Source: Ignelater luminosus (Eukaryota; Arthropoda; Insecta; Coleoptera; Elateridae). From it: a stretch of 64,000 bases of DNA. Positions 26,675 through 38,745 of this stretch are shown in pieces. The translations under genes were made by a program, and so were the position numbers. The stretch spans positions 251,121-315,120 of the forward strand of contig VTPC01005723.1 of NCBI GenBank assembly GCA_011009095.1, written 5' to 3'. Numbering within the stretch: position 1 is the stretch's first letter; the number at the start of each line of letters is the position of its first letter. Below the pieces are notes generated by a model. It was not told the origin of the DNA and did no database searches. It saw only the letters and a list, made by a program, of their open reading frames with translations.

Positions 26675-27392
26675 TAATATTGATTTTTCAGCAAGAAGTT
26701 ACTTTTTCAGGAATGTTTCGCTTTCACTCAAACGACAAACTGTACCCTCAAAATTGTTTCATCGTACTCAAGATGTGCAAAAACTAATCATAATAATTTT
26801 CTAAGAACTCTACCGAAAAAATGATGAAACCGATTCTAGATGATAAAGTATCATTTCTATAAGAAACTGTAGTCTATTCATCTTGGTTATGGAGTTGTTG
26901 GTTTTCAAAGTTGGATTCAGACGCTTTAACTTTTGGTTGCATCGTCATTGTTTGTCTAAATATCAAAAAAATTCATTAAGAACAATTGTAGAGAAATGCC
27001 TTTTGGATGTTCTCAATGTACACCCTGTATAATTAGGACTATTTTTAAAACATACAGAAGATATTCTTTCTACAACTTTCCTTAATGAATTATTTTGATA
27101 TTTTGACAAATAATGACGATGCAGCCAAAAGTTAAAGGGTCTGTACGCAACTTTGAAGACTGATAACTTCGTAATCGAGACAAATCAACCATAGGTTTTT
27201 TTAGAAGACATACTTGTCTAGTCATTAAATAGTTACGCTCATCATTCCCTAACACCCTGCATTGTAGAATATGATTTTGGTTAGTTTTTGCAGACCTTGT
27301 ATACGATGAAGCCATTTTGAGGGCACAATATATCATTTAGGTAAAACAAAACTTGTTGAAAGGGAAACTTTTTATCAAAAAATCAATATTAA
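26675..27392. repeat. Long diverged inverted repeat, arms of about 320 bp
   Basis: The left arm (about 26675-26995) and the reverse complement of the right arm (about 27060-27392) align along nearly their whole length. Shared blocks include TAATATTGATTTTT, CCCTCAAAA..G.TTCATCGTA, GCAAAAACTAA, CTTTAACTTTTGG.TGCATCGTCATT and ATATCAAAA.AATTCATTAAG. Divergence is moderate, with several indels. The spacer of about 65 bp contains TACACCCTGTATA. The 84-codon minus-strand frame in the right arm (27082-27336) has no counterpart open frame in the left arm. This may be a MITE-like palindrome or two head-to-head copies of one repeat. Confidence 0.8.
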
Positions 27393-27526
27393 GGATGCAA
27401 ATGAAAACAGAGCGTGCAGTCGTATTTGGGGTTACATTTAAATCTATAAGATAATTGGCTGACAATTTGAAGTTTTTTTATAGTGATAAGCTTCATGAAA
27501 GTCTCAACCTAAGATATTTTTCTTTT

Positions 27527-27591
27527 ATACAGGGTGATCAAAAACGAGAAACATAATTTTACTCAATTTTCTTAAATGAGACACCCTGTAT
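27527..27591. repeat. 65-bp hairpin with ATACAGGGTG ends
   Basis: ATACAGGGTG at 27527-27536 faces CACCCTGTAT at 27582-27591, a perfect 10-bp inverted pair. The same motif lies in the spacer of the neighbouring inverted repeat and at 1886. It may be a very short MITE or the fused ends of a larger element. Confidence 0.6.
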
Positions 27592-30500
27592 ATTTATTAT
27601 TATTATTATACAACCAATATCTTATTAATAGCTTTATACAATTAGTTAACAAACACAAAATCTTCAACTATTTAATTCCTATAGCTTTCAAATATCTGTC
27701 TATGCTTTGTTGAAAAACGTATTTACATTTTATTAGATTCTACGGTAACACAATAATCATTAAAAATATGAATTATAAATTATTATTAAAATTACAAAAC
27801 CAAATAAAATTAAAGAATACGTATCTATAAATTTCTTAAGAATGCCAAATATTCAGATGAAATAAGGGTTGACTAACATACTTTTTTACATAGATGGGTC
27901 CGCCGGGGTTTAAGCTTGATACCTCTTGGTCTGTGGCCCTTGTCATAAATAACTGAGTTAGCAGCTGTTGCTGATGCATGTTTAAAATGTTTATTTAATA
28001 ATGACGCCTATAAATCTTTGAAATAGTTTTTGTCATTTTAAAACGCATAAATGTTAAGGCAAATTAAAACATACAAACATATACAGAATAGAATATAACG
28101 GCAAATTATTATTTAGAAAATTACAAATAAAGAAACCACCAATTAGATGAGTTATGACATAAAGACAAAGCTGAATACGATCTTATAAAATTGAACAGAA
28201 AAAAATGTAATAATAACCAAACCTAAGCTAACAATAGATATAAATAGACATAACATAGAGCGATAGTATTCCGGTGCTACTTGAGTCTTCAAAATAATGG
28301 AACGTACATGTCTGACGATCTTTTCTGCTTTATTAAAATTTAAAAAAATTGAATTTTAATAAATCAGAAGAATAATACGTAATTCTGCAATAATTAGTTC
28401 TTTTCGTTCAGGAATGTTTCATTTAGTATTTTATTGTGACTGGTTTTATTATAAAAAACTAAAAATGTTGACTAAGCCCTGCTGCTTGTAATAAATTGAA
28501 ATATCCTTTTCCGTTGATTTCAATACTTTTTGTGATGAGCAAGTACGTATTTGTAATAATACTAACAATAATAGTTCGTACTTATAAAAATATAATTAAA
28601 GGATGTATTTTTCCTTATCTGCATAATCTACTTCAGAAGATTACGTGCTAAAACTAGCTTCGTATTTAAATAATTACTATTAGATTTCAGATACAAATTC
28701 AAATATGACGATATAATTGTGGTGTTGTTGTACAACTTCATAAAAGAAGATGTCTAAATATTAATTTATTTGTAAATGAGATGTCTTGTACATCCTCTCA
28801 GAACACGTCAGAATATACGTCTTTCTTCAAAATCCAGCTAACATGGCAAAAAAACACGTTCGAAATTAACACTGAACTTTAAAATGATCACTACCTATAA
28901 TATTTACATTTTAAATGATTTTTCAATCAATTATTAAACAAGTTATTATTTATTTTTCCAGTTTATAAAACAGACCTATTTTTATGCAGTTAGTTTATTT
29001 TGCGTCCCACGCATATATTTGAGAATGTCATAATATTTGTTTATTTTACAATTTTTTTTATAATATTAGTTAAGTAGTATAAATTTAAATTTATTTAGGT
29101 ATAAGTCCATTTTAATCATGATAATCCGATTAAATTGTATGATACATAGATAGTTTAATCTAAATTAATAAACATAAATAAAACGTTGCAAAATGTTTGT
29201 TTAAAATAGTACTGGTACATATAAACAATTCGCTGTAGAAAGCGTAGTACATTATATATAACATAAGTTCACTTTTACGACTAATTCTACCCCTGTGCTA
29301 TTTCCTCTCATCTATGTGTTTAATTGGTTACGTTTTTGCCTTTTCTCAAAAAGTAGATTTTGATATGAAGAATTTTTTCCTCTTTTTCAAGATAGGAGCT
29401 TCGAACTCTTTCGAAGACTAAAAAAAGAAATCTTTGAATACAATTTAGATTCGGCAACACTGTATGATCAAACTTGAATTAACGTAATACACGGAGGGCC
29501 GACGAAATGTCTTTCAGTAGTGGAAATCTTCAATTGATTCATATTTGATGGACTACAATTTTCAAACTTATTTGCACAAGTAAGACTTTCAGCCAAGCAT
29601 TCCACTCTTTTTTGAGTGCTTAAAGTCGACACTCATTTGGCTGATATATTTTAAATATATCTTACATTTAACACATTTTTAAGTAATTTCATCTATTCTT
29701 ATTCTCTTCAAGCTTCCTCCTCCTTTGCAATCCAGACTGTTCTTTTTATAATCATGTATGCAACCTTTCATTTTTTGCAAATACATCTTCTGAATCTTCG
29801 ATTATATTTATTTACTAAATAGAAGTGTTCCAGTTCATAAACATTACAGTATGTAATTTTTTCTGAGGTATAAATATAACTAGCATCAGTTACGTTTTAT
29901 AAGACAGTTGTATATTCTTCTCTGTCACTTCAATCTATTTCTGTTGGTTTAGTAGAATTAGTGCTCAACTGAACCAATTGCATATATGTTAATAAGAAAA
30001 TAAATACAAAATTCCGATTTCTAGGACAACTTGTACTGTAGGAATTGATGTAGTATAGTAATATTTAGTAAATATCTAGCTATGAAATTTTGATGATCTC
30101 CATTATGAGCGAACTAGGTCTGATTCTAAAATTTAATAAAACATTTTCCAAAAGTTCCGGTGGTTTTTCCTCTAAAAGAACTGTTTATTCACTATCAAGG
30201 ACAGAAGAAAAAAGGACCAGTTGCGCAGTCCACAATGATACCCGTCAAAACATTGAATTAGAATTGTTATTGGTGTTGGAATTGACTAAATGTATGCCAA
30301 ATTGCCTGTTTTCAGTAATGATGTTGTTATGAAAATTCATTATTGCATATCTTGTAAACTAGGTTTCATCAATAAAAAGTATTTTAAGTTAAATTGTAGA
30401 GAGTTTCTAAAATATACACTGATAACTCTTCCTACAGTTAACTTGTAAACCTGCAACTAAAATATCTCCAACTATCAAGATTTGTTTCTTTCAGTCAGAA

Positions 30501-32329
30501 AGTCTAACGCTTCTGTTAAATTTCTATATTTGCAAGGAGGACAGAAAGCACACCCTTTGGCTTGTAGTCTACGTTGAATAAAAGCAAAGGTTCTTGTTAG
30601 AAAATTCTTTCCTATAAAGACTCTAAGTTTCATTAGGCGTTGCCATTACCTCTTTCATACATTACATGTAACTGTTTACCATTTTGGCATTAGTACAGAC
30701 TTTAACTACAAGCTACATATTGAATTAAGCAACTAAAAGCTTTTAAGTATCTTGACATGATTGTATCTCGAAAGGAGAATGTTTGAGAACACCTGTTCAT
30801 ATTTCATTCTTAGGACCAGTAGAATACATCTGCAAAATTAAAGCATACTTTAAAAAGTCATCTTGGATGTTACCAAGCACTGACCTAGAATCAAATTCAT
30901 TTTTTCATCAAAAAGCCTCCATTTAATAGTAGGAACTGTTTGGATTCTTAACTGAGGAAGACAGTTTGTAAAATTAATTTGTTTTAGGTTATCTGTAAAG
31001 TTGCACATATTATGATTACTACTCTGCTTGGTATCTCTTTCAGATTCTGTTTTATGCTAATAATGAGTTTTATACAGTGCGCTTGAATGATTTCTGGATA
31101 GACAATAGCTTTTCTATTTTTGGAAATATCAAGAAATATTAAAAAGGAGTGTTGTAAACAATTATTACTTTTACGTTCTAGAATTATTCTTAACTATACC
31201 AACATAACATACCAACTTTTTTGTTTTTCACACATTTTGATAGTCTTTTATTCCCAATTCATCGCTGATTAAATACAGCATTACGGAGCTCTAAACCTAA
31301 CCTTTTTGGCCTTATTTAATTATTTGTTGCAACGTTTACCCAGATCTTTCTACTCGCCCTGGTATTAATAAAAAAAGCTTTTAGTATTTCTACTTTGCAT
31401 ATGTATACTTTCATCTTTAGTCTATAAAAGACATTGTCTAAATTGTAACGAAAAATTTAATAATACAGGATGATTAAGAAATGCAAGTCGTTTTCTTATC
31501 GATTTTTTGGATGAACTAACTTTTTATCTGTTGTTGCAATTTCAGAAAGTATAAAAACTTGCGTTTGAGATCATTACTATCTATCTTTAATCAGAAGTTT
31601 TGTTGCTATACAGGTTACATATTTAAAGAAATTTTGGGCCATAATTTCGGTTTTCATGTTTCTTAAGAGGTCAATTGAATGTTACAAGACTTGGTGGACT
31701 TATATTCTTTTTTATCTTGTACTATTATCATGTGTCAAATGATTAAAAAAATTAATAAAGGTGAATTAATGAAAAGGTTACATATGCTTACTTCAAATTC
31801 TTGATTAAAATAGGTTATGATGTGTTACATGCTAAAACCAATTGTTTATACTATGCATCCTGTTTATCAAATTCCACCTTTGGAGCAAGTGTAATCTAAT
31901 TACTCGTTTTTAGAATTTTATGTTGGACTGTTTGGTGCAACGACAATGTTTTATTATTATTATTATTATTATTTGTGTTAATGGAAAATATAACACTGAC
32001 GTTTCTTTACGTCGATGGTTTCAATTTTGTATAAAATATAATTAATAGAATTATATAATATTTAAGTTGTAGATAAACATTATATTCTATGTATTAACAC
32101 GTATAAACTTTACCTTTTCCTAATATTGTTAAGGAAAACAATAATTGTTTCAGAATGAATCGAGCACGTGTGATTTATTATTTAATCATATTATTGTTTA
32201 AAGACATAACTTTTTTAGTTCAAGTATTTGCTTTATACTTTTTTTTATTTAATTGTTGTTTCGCAATAGCTACTTGTGGAATTATGTTCAATCGTCTTGA
32301 CAGTCAATGTGAATTTTAAACATTCTAAC
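27592..32329. other. Non-coding stretch, no gene seen
   Basis: Strongly AT-rich sequence with no supported exon. A perfect 12-bp inverted pair (TTTATTAAAATT and AATTTTAATAAA, 28329-28363) and a TTA microsatellite (about 31951-31973) are the only structures noted. The 80-codon frame at 30090-30332 has no recognisable feature. Confidence 0.5.
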
Positions 32330-32530
32330 TCGTGTTGCGCAAGTGGCACATAAAGTAGAGGCTGAAGCGTGACGTGTATTATAGTGGATCACAGTGCGTC
32401 AGGCGTGACCCATGTAAATGGACGAGGAAAGAGATAAAATAGACGTGACAGTGAAAATCCTGTGACGCGAAAATCACAATCTCAAATGCCCGCATAAGTG
32501 GGTTGTAATTAAAGATTTTTCGTGAGTAAG
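32330..32530 (+). promoter_or_regulatory. CpG-richer island, possible promoter or leader exon
   Basis: Against a background nearly devoid of CpG, this segment holds many (GCGTGACGTG, GTGCGTCAGGCGTGAC, GGACGAGG, TGACGCGAAA) and is richer in G and C. A plausible splice donor, GTGAGTAAG, starts at 32522. The longest ATG frame inside is short (MDERD-type start, then a stop after 15 codons). It lies about 3.5 kb before the acceptor of the first LRR gene and could be its non-coding first exon. Moderate to low certainty. Confidence 0.3.
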
Positions 32531-35500
32531 AGGGTGGGTAATCAAAAAAAGGTACGTGAGCTTCCTTACCACACGCTCAACGCCACCCTTTAAGTTTGGC
32601 CAACCTAGAACCAAAAACACGTTTTAGTTAAAGCAAGCATTATTGTAACGCAAGATCAACTTACAAATTCGGCCGACCTAAAACATAAAGGTTTGTTGGT
32701 TGAGGTAAAGTGGACTGGGGCAAGATTAACTAAAGTGTTCATCTGGAAATGCTTTTTTTGAAAAGGGCGTTTCAGATGAAATTGTCAATACTTCGATAAT
32801 TCGTTAGTCTCCCATAAAAACTCAGGTTCTAAACTACACCGTTTGCGAGACAATACAGGATGCCGAAATTTTATATTTTCATCATATTTTCATATTTTTA
32901 ACATAGCTCTTAGTTCGTTTTGGTGTTTCCTACTGTACAAATTTCGTGATGGATACCACTGGAAAGAATTCTGAATTCTATAAATAATTTAGGGGCAAAT
33001 GGTGCTTTGTGTTTTTTTATAGGATGTACGGTTTATGAGTTAAATAAAATTTTTCACAGTCTTGGAACATCAAAATTTAACTTTTGCACGTCCGACTGTA
33101 AAGTCGGCACCTTTCAACTCGTTGTCAATGTCGAAAGTTGACACTTTTAAACATCTCCAATAAATTTGACGTATTGATGTTATGAAGAATTCATGATACG
33201 CACTTATGATTTTGGCCAACTACATTTTCTAATCTATCGTCAATGTTTTTTTTCACTATTTTTTTAAATATGGTGGCACAAAAATTATTGTGTATAACTC
33301 GAGTGTAAAGTCTCTTTCAAAACGCTGCACTTTACACTCTTGCTATACACATAACTATTATGATTTGCTATTTTTATCTCGAAAACAACATGCAATAATA
33401 AAATAAAGTTTTTTTAAAATGGCTTTCACACTACGGCATCTATTGTTATGTGAATTTCAGTTGTATAAAAGAAACTGTGGTTATCTCGAATAGAATAGCG
33501 CGTCTTACTGTATTTACTATTAAAATTATTACAATTGAAAGTAATATAACTTACCACTATGATACTTAAAATTAAAATTACCTGATTTTTAGTGTTCATT
33601 TCTTCTTAACAACGTAAGAAAATGTATTAATTTTGTCATAAATGAGGTTACAACTCTTATACATATACAATCATATGCAAACAAACCTTGACCTTGTAGC
33701 TGTAAATTATAATAATTTAGAAACATTAAAGAATCTACTAAGAAGTAAGAATAAATTAAATATTCATTTGTTAATTGAGAGATTTAGTTTATGAACTCAT
33801 TAAATCTTTAAACTACAAGAGCTTCAATGTTTGACAAAGCTTAAAAGTTTCCTCAGTACCATATTGTGGATCAGCAAGATTATTATCTCTAGTATTTTTA
33901 TTTTTTTTTGGGTCTCCTAAAGTTAATTAAACAAGCTGACAAGAGATCAATAACGGTTAGAGTTTCTTCTATTTCTGGTCTGATAGCGTATATGAGCCTT
34001 TTTGTAAATATTTTGAAAATTGGAGGTAGGGTTGATTTTTGTATAGTTTCCTACCTGTAGAAAGTACATCATCTTGGTTTGCTTTCTGGTTTTTAAGAGA
34101 AAAATCAAAGTTTTTCAGAAATAGTTCTAAATGGTATCAACAGTTTGCAGATTATATATGGGAGTTCACAGTTGTTAACATACCAACAAGGGCAAACTGG
34201 ACAACTTTGATTTAAGAACCTATGTAGGAAATCCAAACGTTAATGGTTAAAACTCTATATTCTTTTAAACGTTTAATATAAGGCATGCAAAGGGTATGTT
34301 AGCATCCGGGCAGTACATCTAAAGGTGTATCTGAAACCTAAAGATGTCATTCGTTTTTCTTTTTTCTGAAAAAAATAAAATTTGTCAAATTAAAAGATGC
34401 AAACGCATTAAATTGCTGGATTTAGAAGAAAATATTTTTTAAAGTTAGTTAGTCATAAAGGATGATACTCCAGATTGTTGTAGGACACGTTTACAAAATT
34501 CAAGAATTTAGCTGCTCAGAATAATCAAATTCTAGAATTTATTTTTGTACTGTCTGTCTAAATCTCTCCTGAAAATAATGAATGTAATAAATGACATATA
34601 AGTTTTTTATAAAAAGTGTCCATTCTACGTTTAACACCAACCAAATTTGAGAGATAGACAAGACTTTTCATTTTAGTTAAGTAAGAAGAATTTACTGTGA
34701 GAAAATGTTCTTGGTTGCAATTGTTCATTTCCATCGACTAGTACGTCATATCAAAATTCTATAATTTTATAACTTGTGGTTGCAGACTTTTAAAATGCCA
34801 CTAGTGCTATAGAAGTCAGATATGGAAAGACTTCAGCACGGGTTATAATATGATAATAGCAGTGGAAAACTTTCAGGAATTGTTTTACTTTTACAGCAAA
34901 ACTTACCAACCTATCAAATATTTCTGTTAGAACAAAAGAAGAAAACAGTATTTGCTAAAGCAGATCCAACAAAAAGATTTTCCCAATAATTTGAAGGTAT
35001 AGATAAATTTTAGCAAAGAAATGATTCATTGTTTTAAATCGTACTGTGGCTGTTCTAGCACAGTTTAGCATAACAGCTTGTGATATTTTTTATTTGCATA
35101 ATCCAAAGGTATAACACACTAGAACGTACAAATAAAAACTTTTGTCGAAATTTCTAATAACAAGAAAGTTATACCCAAAATAGGAATATTCGAAAATTCT
35201 ATTTTTGGAATTGACTACGAAGTAAAGTTAATTTTTTTTATTTGCCCCAATTTAACTGACTTAATGGTAAGTCCAGAATTTGAATAACTCTGTATATTAA
35301 AAACCTTTAAATAGTAAACAGAAAATTTTGATTGTTAATAATAATTTTGAGTATTTGTTTGCTTTTAGTTTAGCTTTTTATAATTTCTAGGCAGGAAATG
35401 TAGAAAATCCAATATCAAACATACTTTCCATCACATGTTCTAACCTATTAAAGTATTTTTATAGCAAATACATTTTTACGCTTGCAATAATTTTACATCT

Positions 35501-36025
35501 GAATCTTTGAAGATAGGTCGACAATACTGTGTTACTTGCATTTGAAGAAATTGCATTTAAATCATCAATAAGTTTGGGTTTTATTTAACATTTATTACGA
35601 AACACGTTATTATCCTCGTATTGCAGGTATGTGGGTACTAATAAAAACTTTGTATATCTATATATACGGACTATTTTATTAGGAGACATAATATTAAATA
35701 AGAGAACTGCCTCAGAGTGAATCAGGCACGTTTAAATTTATTATTTTATTTCATTAAAATGATCAAAACGCGAATAAAATTTCGGTGAATAATTAAACAT
35801 CAAAACAACAGGATATCTTCATTACTTACAAAACCGGAAGAAATTTGGGAAATCATTATTGTTACTAAATAATGATAGCTAGTTCTGTTTTCTATTATAT
35901 AGGGTGTTATGTAAACTTCTGACTTCTATTTATTTTAGATGGAATTCTACTGTAACAGATAACAGAACTTTGTCATCAATCATTAAAATTATTTGTTTTT
36001 TCTTATTAAGTTGATAATTTGTTCA
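32531..36025. other. Possible leader intron of the first LRR gene
   Basis: AT-rich sequence without coding content. At 33290-33360 a stem forms between AGTGTAAAGT and ACTTTACACT, and at about 33097-33150 smaller self-complementary runs occur (GACTGTAAAGTCGG). An ATG-containing acceptor-like site occurs at about 35938 (TATTTATTTTAG), but its frame stops after seven codons. Confidence 0.4.
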
Positions 36026-36035
36026 TTTTTTTCAG
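36026..36035 (+). other. Splice acceptor before the first LRR coding exon
   Basis: GTTCATTTTTTTCAG ends at 36035, 20 bases before the ATG at 36056. An in-frame extension upstream has no ATG, only a TTG at 35993, and its hydrophobic codons are simply the pyrimidine tract. An apparent signal peptide there is therefore an artefact. Confidence 0.65.
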
Positions 36036-36055
36036 GCTTATCTGTGGAGGTAGAA

Positions 36056-38017
36056 ATGGAGAATGCTCCATATTTAGTAAGAAGAGTGTCTGATTCGTTG
36101 GAAACTTTAGATTTAGGATACAACTATTGTCGTTTTGTTGACAAAAATACGTTTAACAGTTTTGATAATGTAAAGAAACTAATCTTAAATGATAACTACC
36201 TAACGATGTTGCCACAAGACGTTTTTCAAGATTTAGTAACTCTCGAGATATTAGATTTATCCAATAATAAAATTCGTTATTTAAAACGCGACACTTTATT
36301 GAATTTGAGGAATTTAAAAGAACTGTTTCTTCAAAACAATGAAATAGCTGTAATTAATGCAGGAGGCTTTATTTACTTACAGAATTTGGAAACACTTGAC
36401 TTGAGTTGTAATAAACTTAAAGAGTTATCAGATAATGTATTTGTGCACTGCAGTAATCTTAAAAAACTAATATTGGTAAACAATAAGATATGTGATATGT
36501 ATTCGTTAGCATTGAATGGCTTAAAACAACTAACAGAGATAAATTTAAACGAAAATAGAATTAGAAGTGTTCCAGTAACATTCTTTAGCGATAACACTAT
36601 GTTAATATCCATAAATTTAGGAAAAAATGCAATAAAGTATATCGAAGGTGATTTATTTAAAAATTTGAAATATCTAGAACATCTTGATTTAAGTGAAAAT
36701 GCTATTACAGACATGGGTCCAAATCCTTTTAAGGATTTGAGAAACATTACAATGTTAGATTTACACGACAATAGGCTGAAGTCTTTAAATGGCAATTGGT
36801 TTTTAGGATTAGAAAAATTAAAAAAATTAAATTTAAGGGAAAACAGAATTTCTAAGATTTCGGTTGAAACTTTTAACGATTTGTGCTCCCTGGTCTACCT
36901 TTCTGTTAGCAGCAACAATATACGTTCTTTGGATAATGACCTTTTTAAGAATCTGACTAATTTAGAGAAATTACATCTTCATCATAATCCGTTTCAATCT
37001 GTGCAATCACTGATTTTTAGTAATTTAAAGAACCTTAAAGTACTTCTTCTTTCGACAAACAACTTTCTACATTCGCAATTAAGAGCGTTGTTTGAAGATT
37101 TGCCGCCTATAAGAAAATTAGGAATGATCAACTATGTCGAAAAAGAAATTTTGTACGAAGGATTCTTCAATAATTTAGAAGCGATAACAAATCTTTCCCT
37201 AGATCATATCATAATGACTGAATTTTCGTTTAATGTTTTGAAAGAAATTAAACATCTTGAACGTCTTTCCGTATGCCACACCCAACTGAGTATTCTGCGT
37301 TATGAATTTTTTTCAGGATTGAAACAACTGAATACACTAGACTTGCAAAGTAACATGATTAGTAGAATTGATGTACGAACATTTGAAGAACTTTCGAGCT
37401 TAACACGTTTATCATTACAACAAAACCATTTAACAGAATTAAATAGTGGTATGTTTAGTGGATTGATTAATTTAGAATATTTAATATTGCGAGATAACAA
37501 GATAAAAGTAATAGATAATGGAGCATTTTACTTACCAAAGCTGAAAATGCTAGATTTGAGTATAAATAAGTTAGACTATTTATCAAGCGATGTTTTTATT
37601 GATTGTCCTGCTTTGACTAGTCTACATTTGAAAAATAATGTTTTTGAGGATATTCCCTCAAATATATTCCAACCATTAACTTTGCTTGATACTTTGACAT
37701 TGTCTAACAATAATCTGTTTAAAATAGAAGAAGAAGCGTTTAAATATTTGCGTTGCTTAACCACCCTACAGTTAGCAGATAATGTGTTTCGGAGAATACA
37801 TCCCAAGAGTTTTCACGGACTTGAATGCTTAAAGACACTTGATTTGAAAAACAATAAGTGGGCTAAATTATCAATAGATATATTTGACAATAATAATCAT
37901 TTAATGGAAGTTAATCTGCATGGTAATGAATTTTCTCAAGAGGAATTTACGAATTTGTTAAAAAGATATGAAAAGATAACATTTTTGCTTGATGATGATT
38001 CACATTGGTTGGGTTGA
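36056..38017 (+). CDS. Leucine-rich repeat protein, 653 aa, 26 repeats
   Basis: From the first in-frame ATG, residues 14-653 are a continuous solenoid of 26 leucine-rich repeats. Most are exactly 24 residues of the form LxxLxLxxNxIxxIxxxxFxxL. Exceptions are repeats 14 and 15 (25 residues; the second has NYVEKEILYEGFF in place of the usual LxxN turn) and repeat 20 (23 residues). The short tail ends LLDDDSHWLG. I see no signal peptide, cysteine-rich N- or C-cap, membrane helix, GPI-like tail or added signalling domain. The 24-residue repeat with a phenylalanine is the type normally found outside cells (Toll, chaoptin and similar proteins), so the missing export signal is odd; an upstream exon could still supply one. 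LRR solenoids generally bind proteins; the partner is unknown. The coding exon is unbroken and its paralogue lies 7.5 kb downstream on the same strand. Codon use is AT-rich but the frame is fully intact over 2 kb, so it is a real gene. Confidence 0.93.
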   Translation: MENAPYLVRRVSDSLETLDLGYNYCRFVDKNTFNSFDNVKKLILNDNYLTMLPQDVFQDLVTLEILDLSNNKIRYLKRDTLLNLRNLKELFLQNNEIAVINAGGFIYLQNLETLDLSCNKLKELSDNVFVHCSNLKKLILVNNKICDMYSLALNGLKQLTEINLNENRIRSVPVTFFSDNTMLISINLGKNAIKYIEGDLFKNLKYLEHLDLSENAITDMGPNPFKDLRNITMLDLHDNRLKSLNGNWFLGLEKLKKLNLRENRISKISVETFNDLCSLVYLSVSSNNIRSLDNDLFKNLTNLEKLHLHHNPFQSVQSLIFSNLKNLKVLLLSTNNFLHSQLRALFEDLPPIRKLGMINYVEKEILYEGFFNNLEAITNLSLDHIIMTEFSFNVLKEIKHLERLSVCHTQLSILRYEFFSGLKQLNTLDLQSNMISRIDVRTFEELSSLTRLSLQQNHLTELNSGMFSGLINLEYLILRDNKIKVIDNGAFYLPKLKMLDLSINKLDYLSSDVFIDCPALTSLHLKNNVFEDIPSNIFQPLTLLDTLTLSNNNLFKIEEEAFKYLRCLTTLQLADNVFRRIHPKSFHGLECLKTLDLKNNKWAKLSIDIFDNNNHLMEVNLHGNEFSQEEFTNLLKRYEKITFLLDDDSHWLG

Positions 38018-38072
38018 TTTTACAGATTCTATAATTCCTAATTTGATTGTCTACTAGTAATACGTAATATGC

Positions 38073-38078
38073 AATAAA
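38073..38078 (+). terminator. Polyadenylation signal AATAAA
   Basis: AATAAA 55 bases after the stop codon of the first LRR gene, followed by a T-rich stretch. This is a fitting position for its 3' end. Confidence 0.65.
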
Positions 38079-38574
38079 AGGTTTTATAATATTGTTTGTA
38101 GGTTTTTACATTACATTGTTTGCTATCGAAACTCACTGGTCATAAATATTGTACATCGTATCTAAAGTAATACATTTTTAAAATGATGTTGTCAATATAT
38201 TGTTACAAAATATGTGCTAATATAATTGTCTTTTATCACTTCATTTGTTTTATTTTTTAAGGAATAACAATGGAATATGTAAAACTTAAAGAAATTAAAC
38301 AATCGTTCTAACATCCTCTAGATTATCTTAAAAAAATGACAAAATTTTTTGCCGCAGCCGTTTAAAACGCCTTTTGTTTTTTAGACATATATCTCATGGC
38401 TCAGGAACGAGTTGTGTCGTATCGAGATGGAGTTTTGGTTGTTGGTAGTCTTCAGTTCTTTTTTTTCTGATTTTTGTTTATGGAAATGGATGGTGGTACT
38501 AATATAAAATTTGATTTGTTGGTAATGATAGAAGACTACAAGCGCTCGGGCTTTGCCTTTCAACAGGTTATTCG

Positions 38575-38745
38575 CGATAGCTCACGAGTTTGTTTTGCCC
38601 TCCATTAATTTTCTTAGATCAACTATAACCGAATACGAGTCCTTTTTTGTAGTCTACAGAGAAATTTTTCCCTCCATCAAAGCACTTATGGTGGCACCAC
38701 AGTCAAGCGTTGTCCTCCATTAGCCTTCTTAAATTAACGATGGTG
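38575..38745. repeat. Three dispersed units of the 3.4 kb minisatellite
   Basis: CCCTCCATTAATTTTCTTAGA, CCCTCCATCAAAGCA and TCCTCCATTAGCCTTCTTAA occur at intervals of about 65-70 bases, and a GTAGTCTA segment also shared with the array near 3578 lies between the first two. This is the same repeat family as at 3430-4045. Confidence 0.6.

Noticed and set aside
27082-27336. 84-codon minus-strand frame in the right arm of the long inverted repeat
   Set aside because: The left arm, an equivalent sequence, is not open, so the frame has not been under selection in both copies; no family resemblance.
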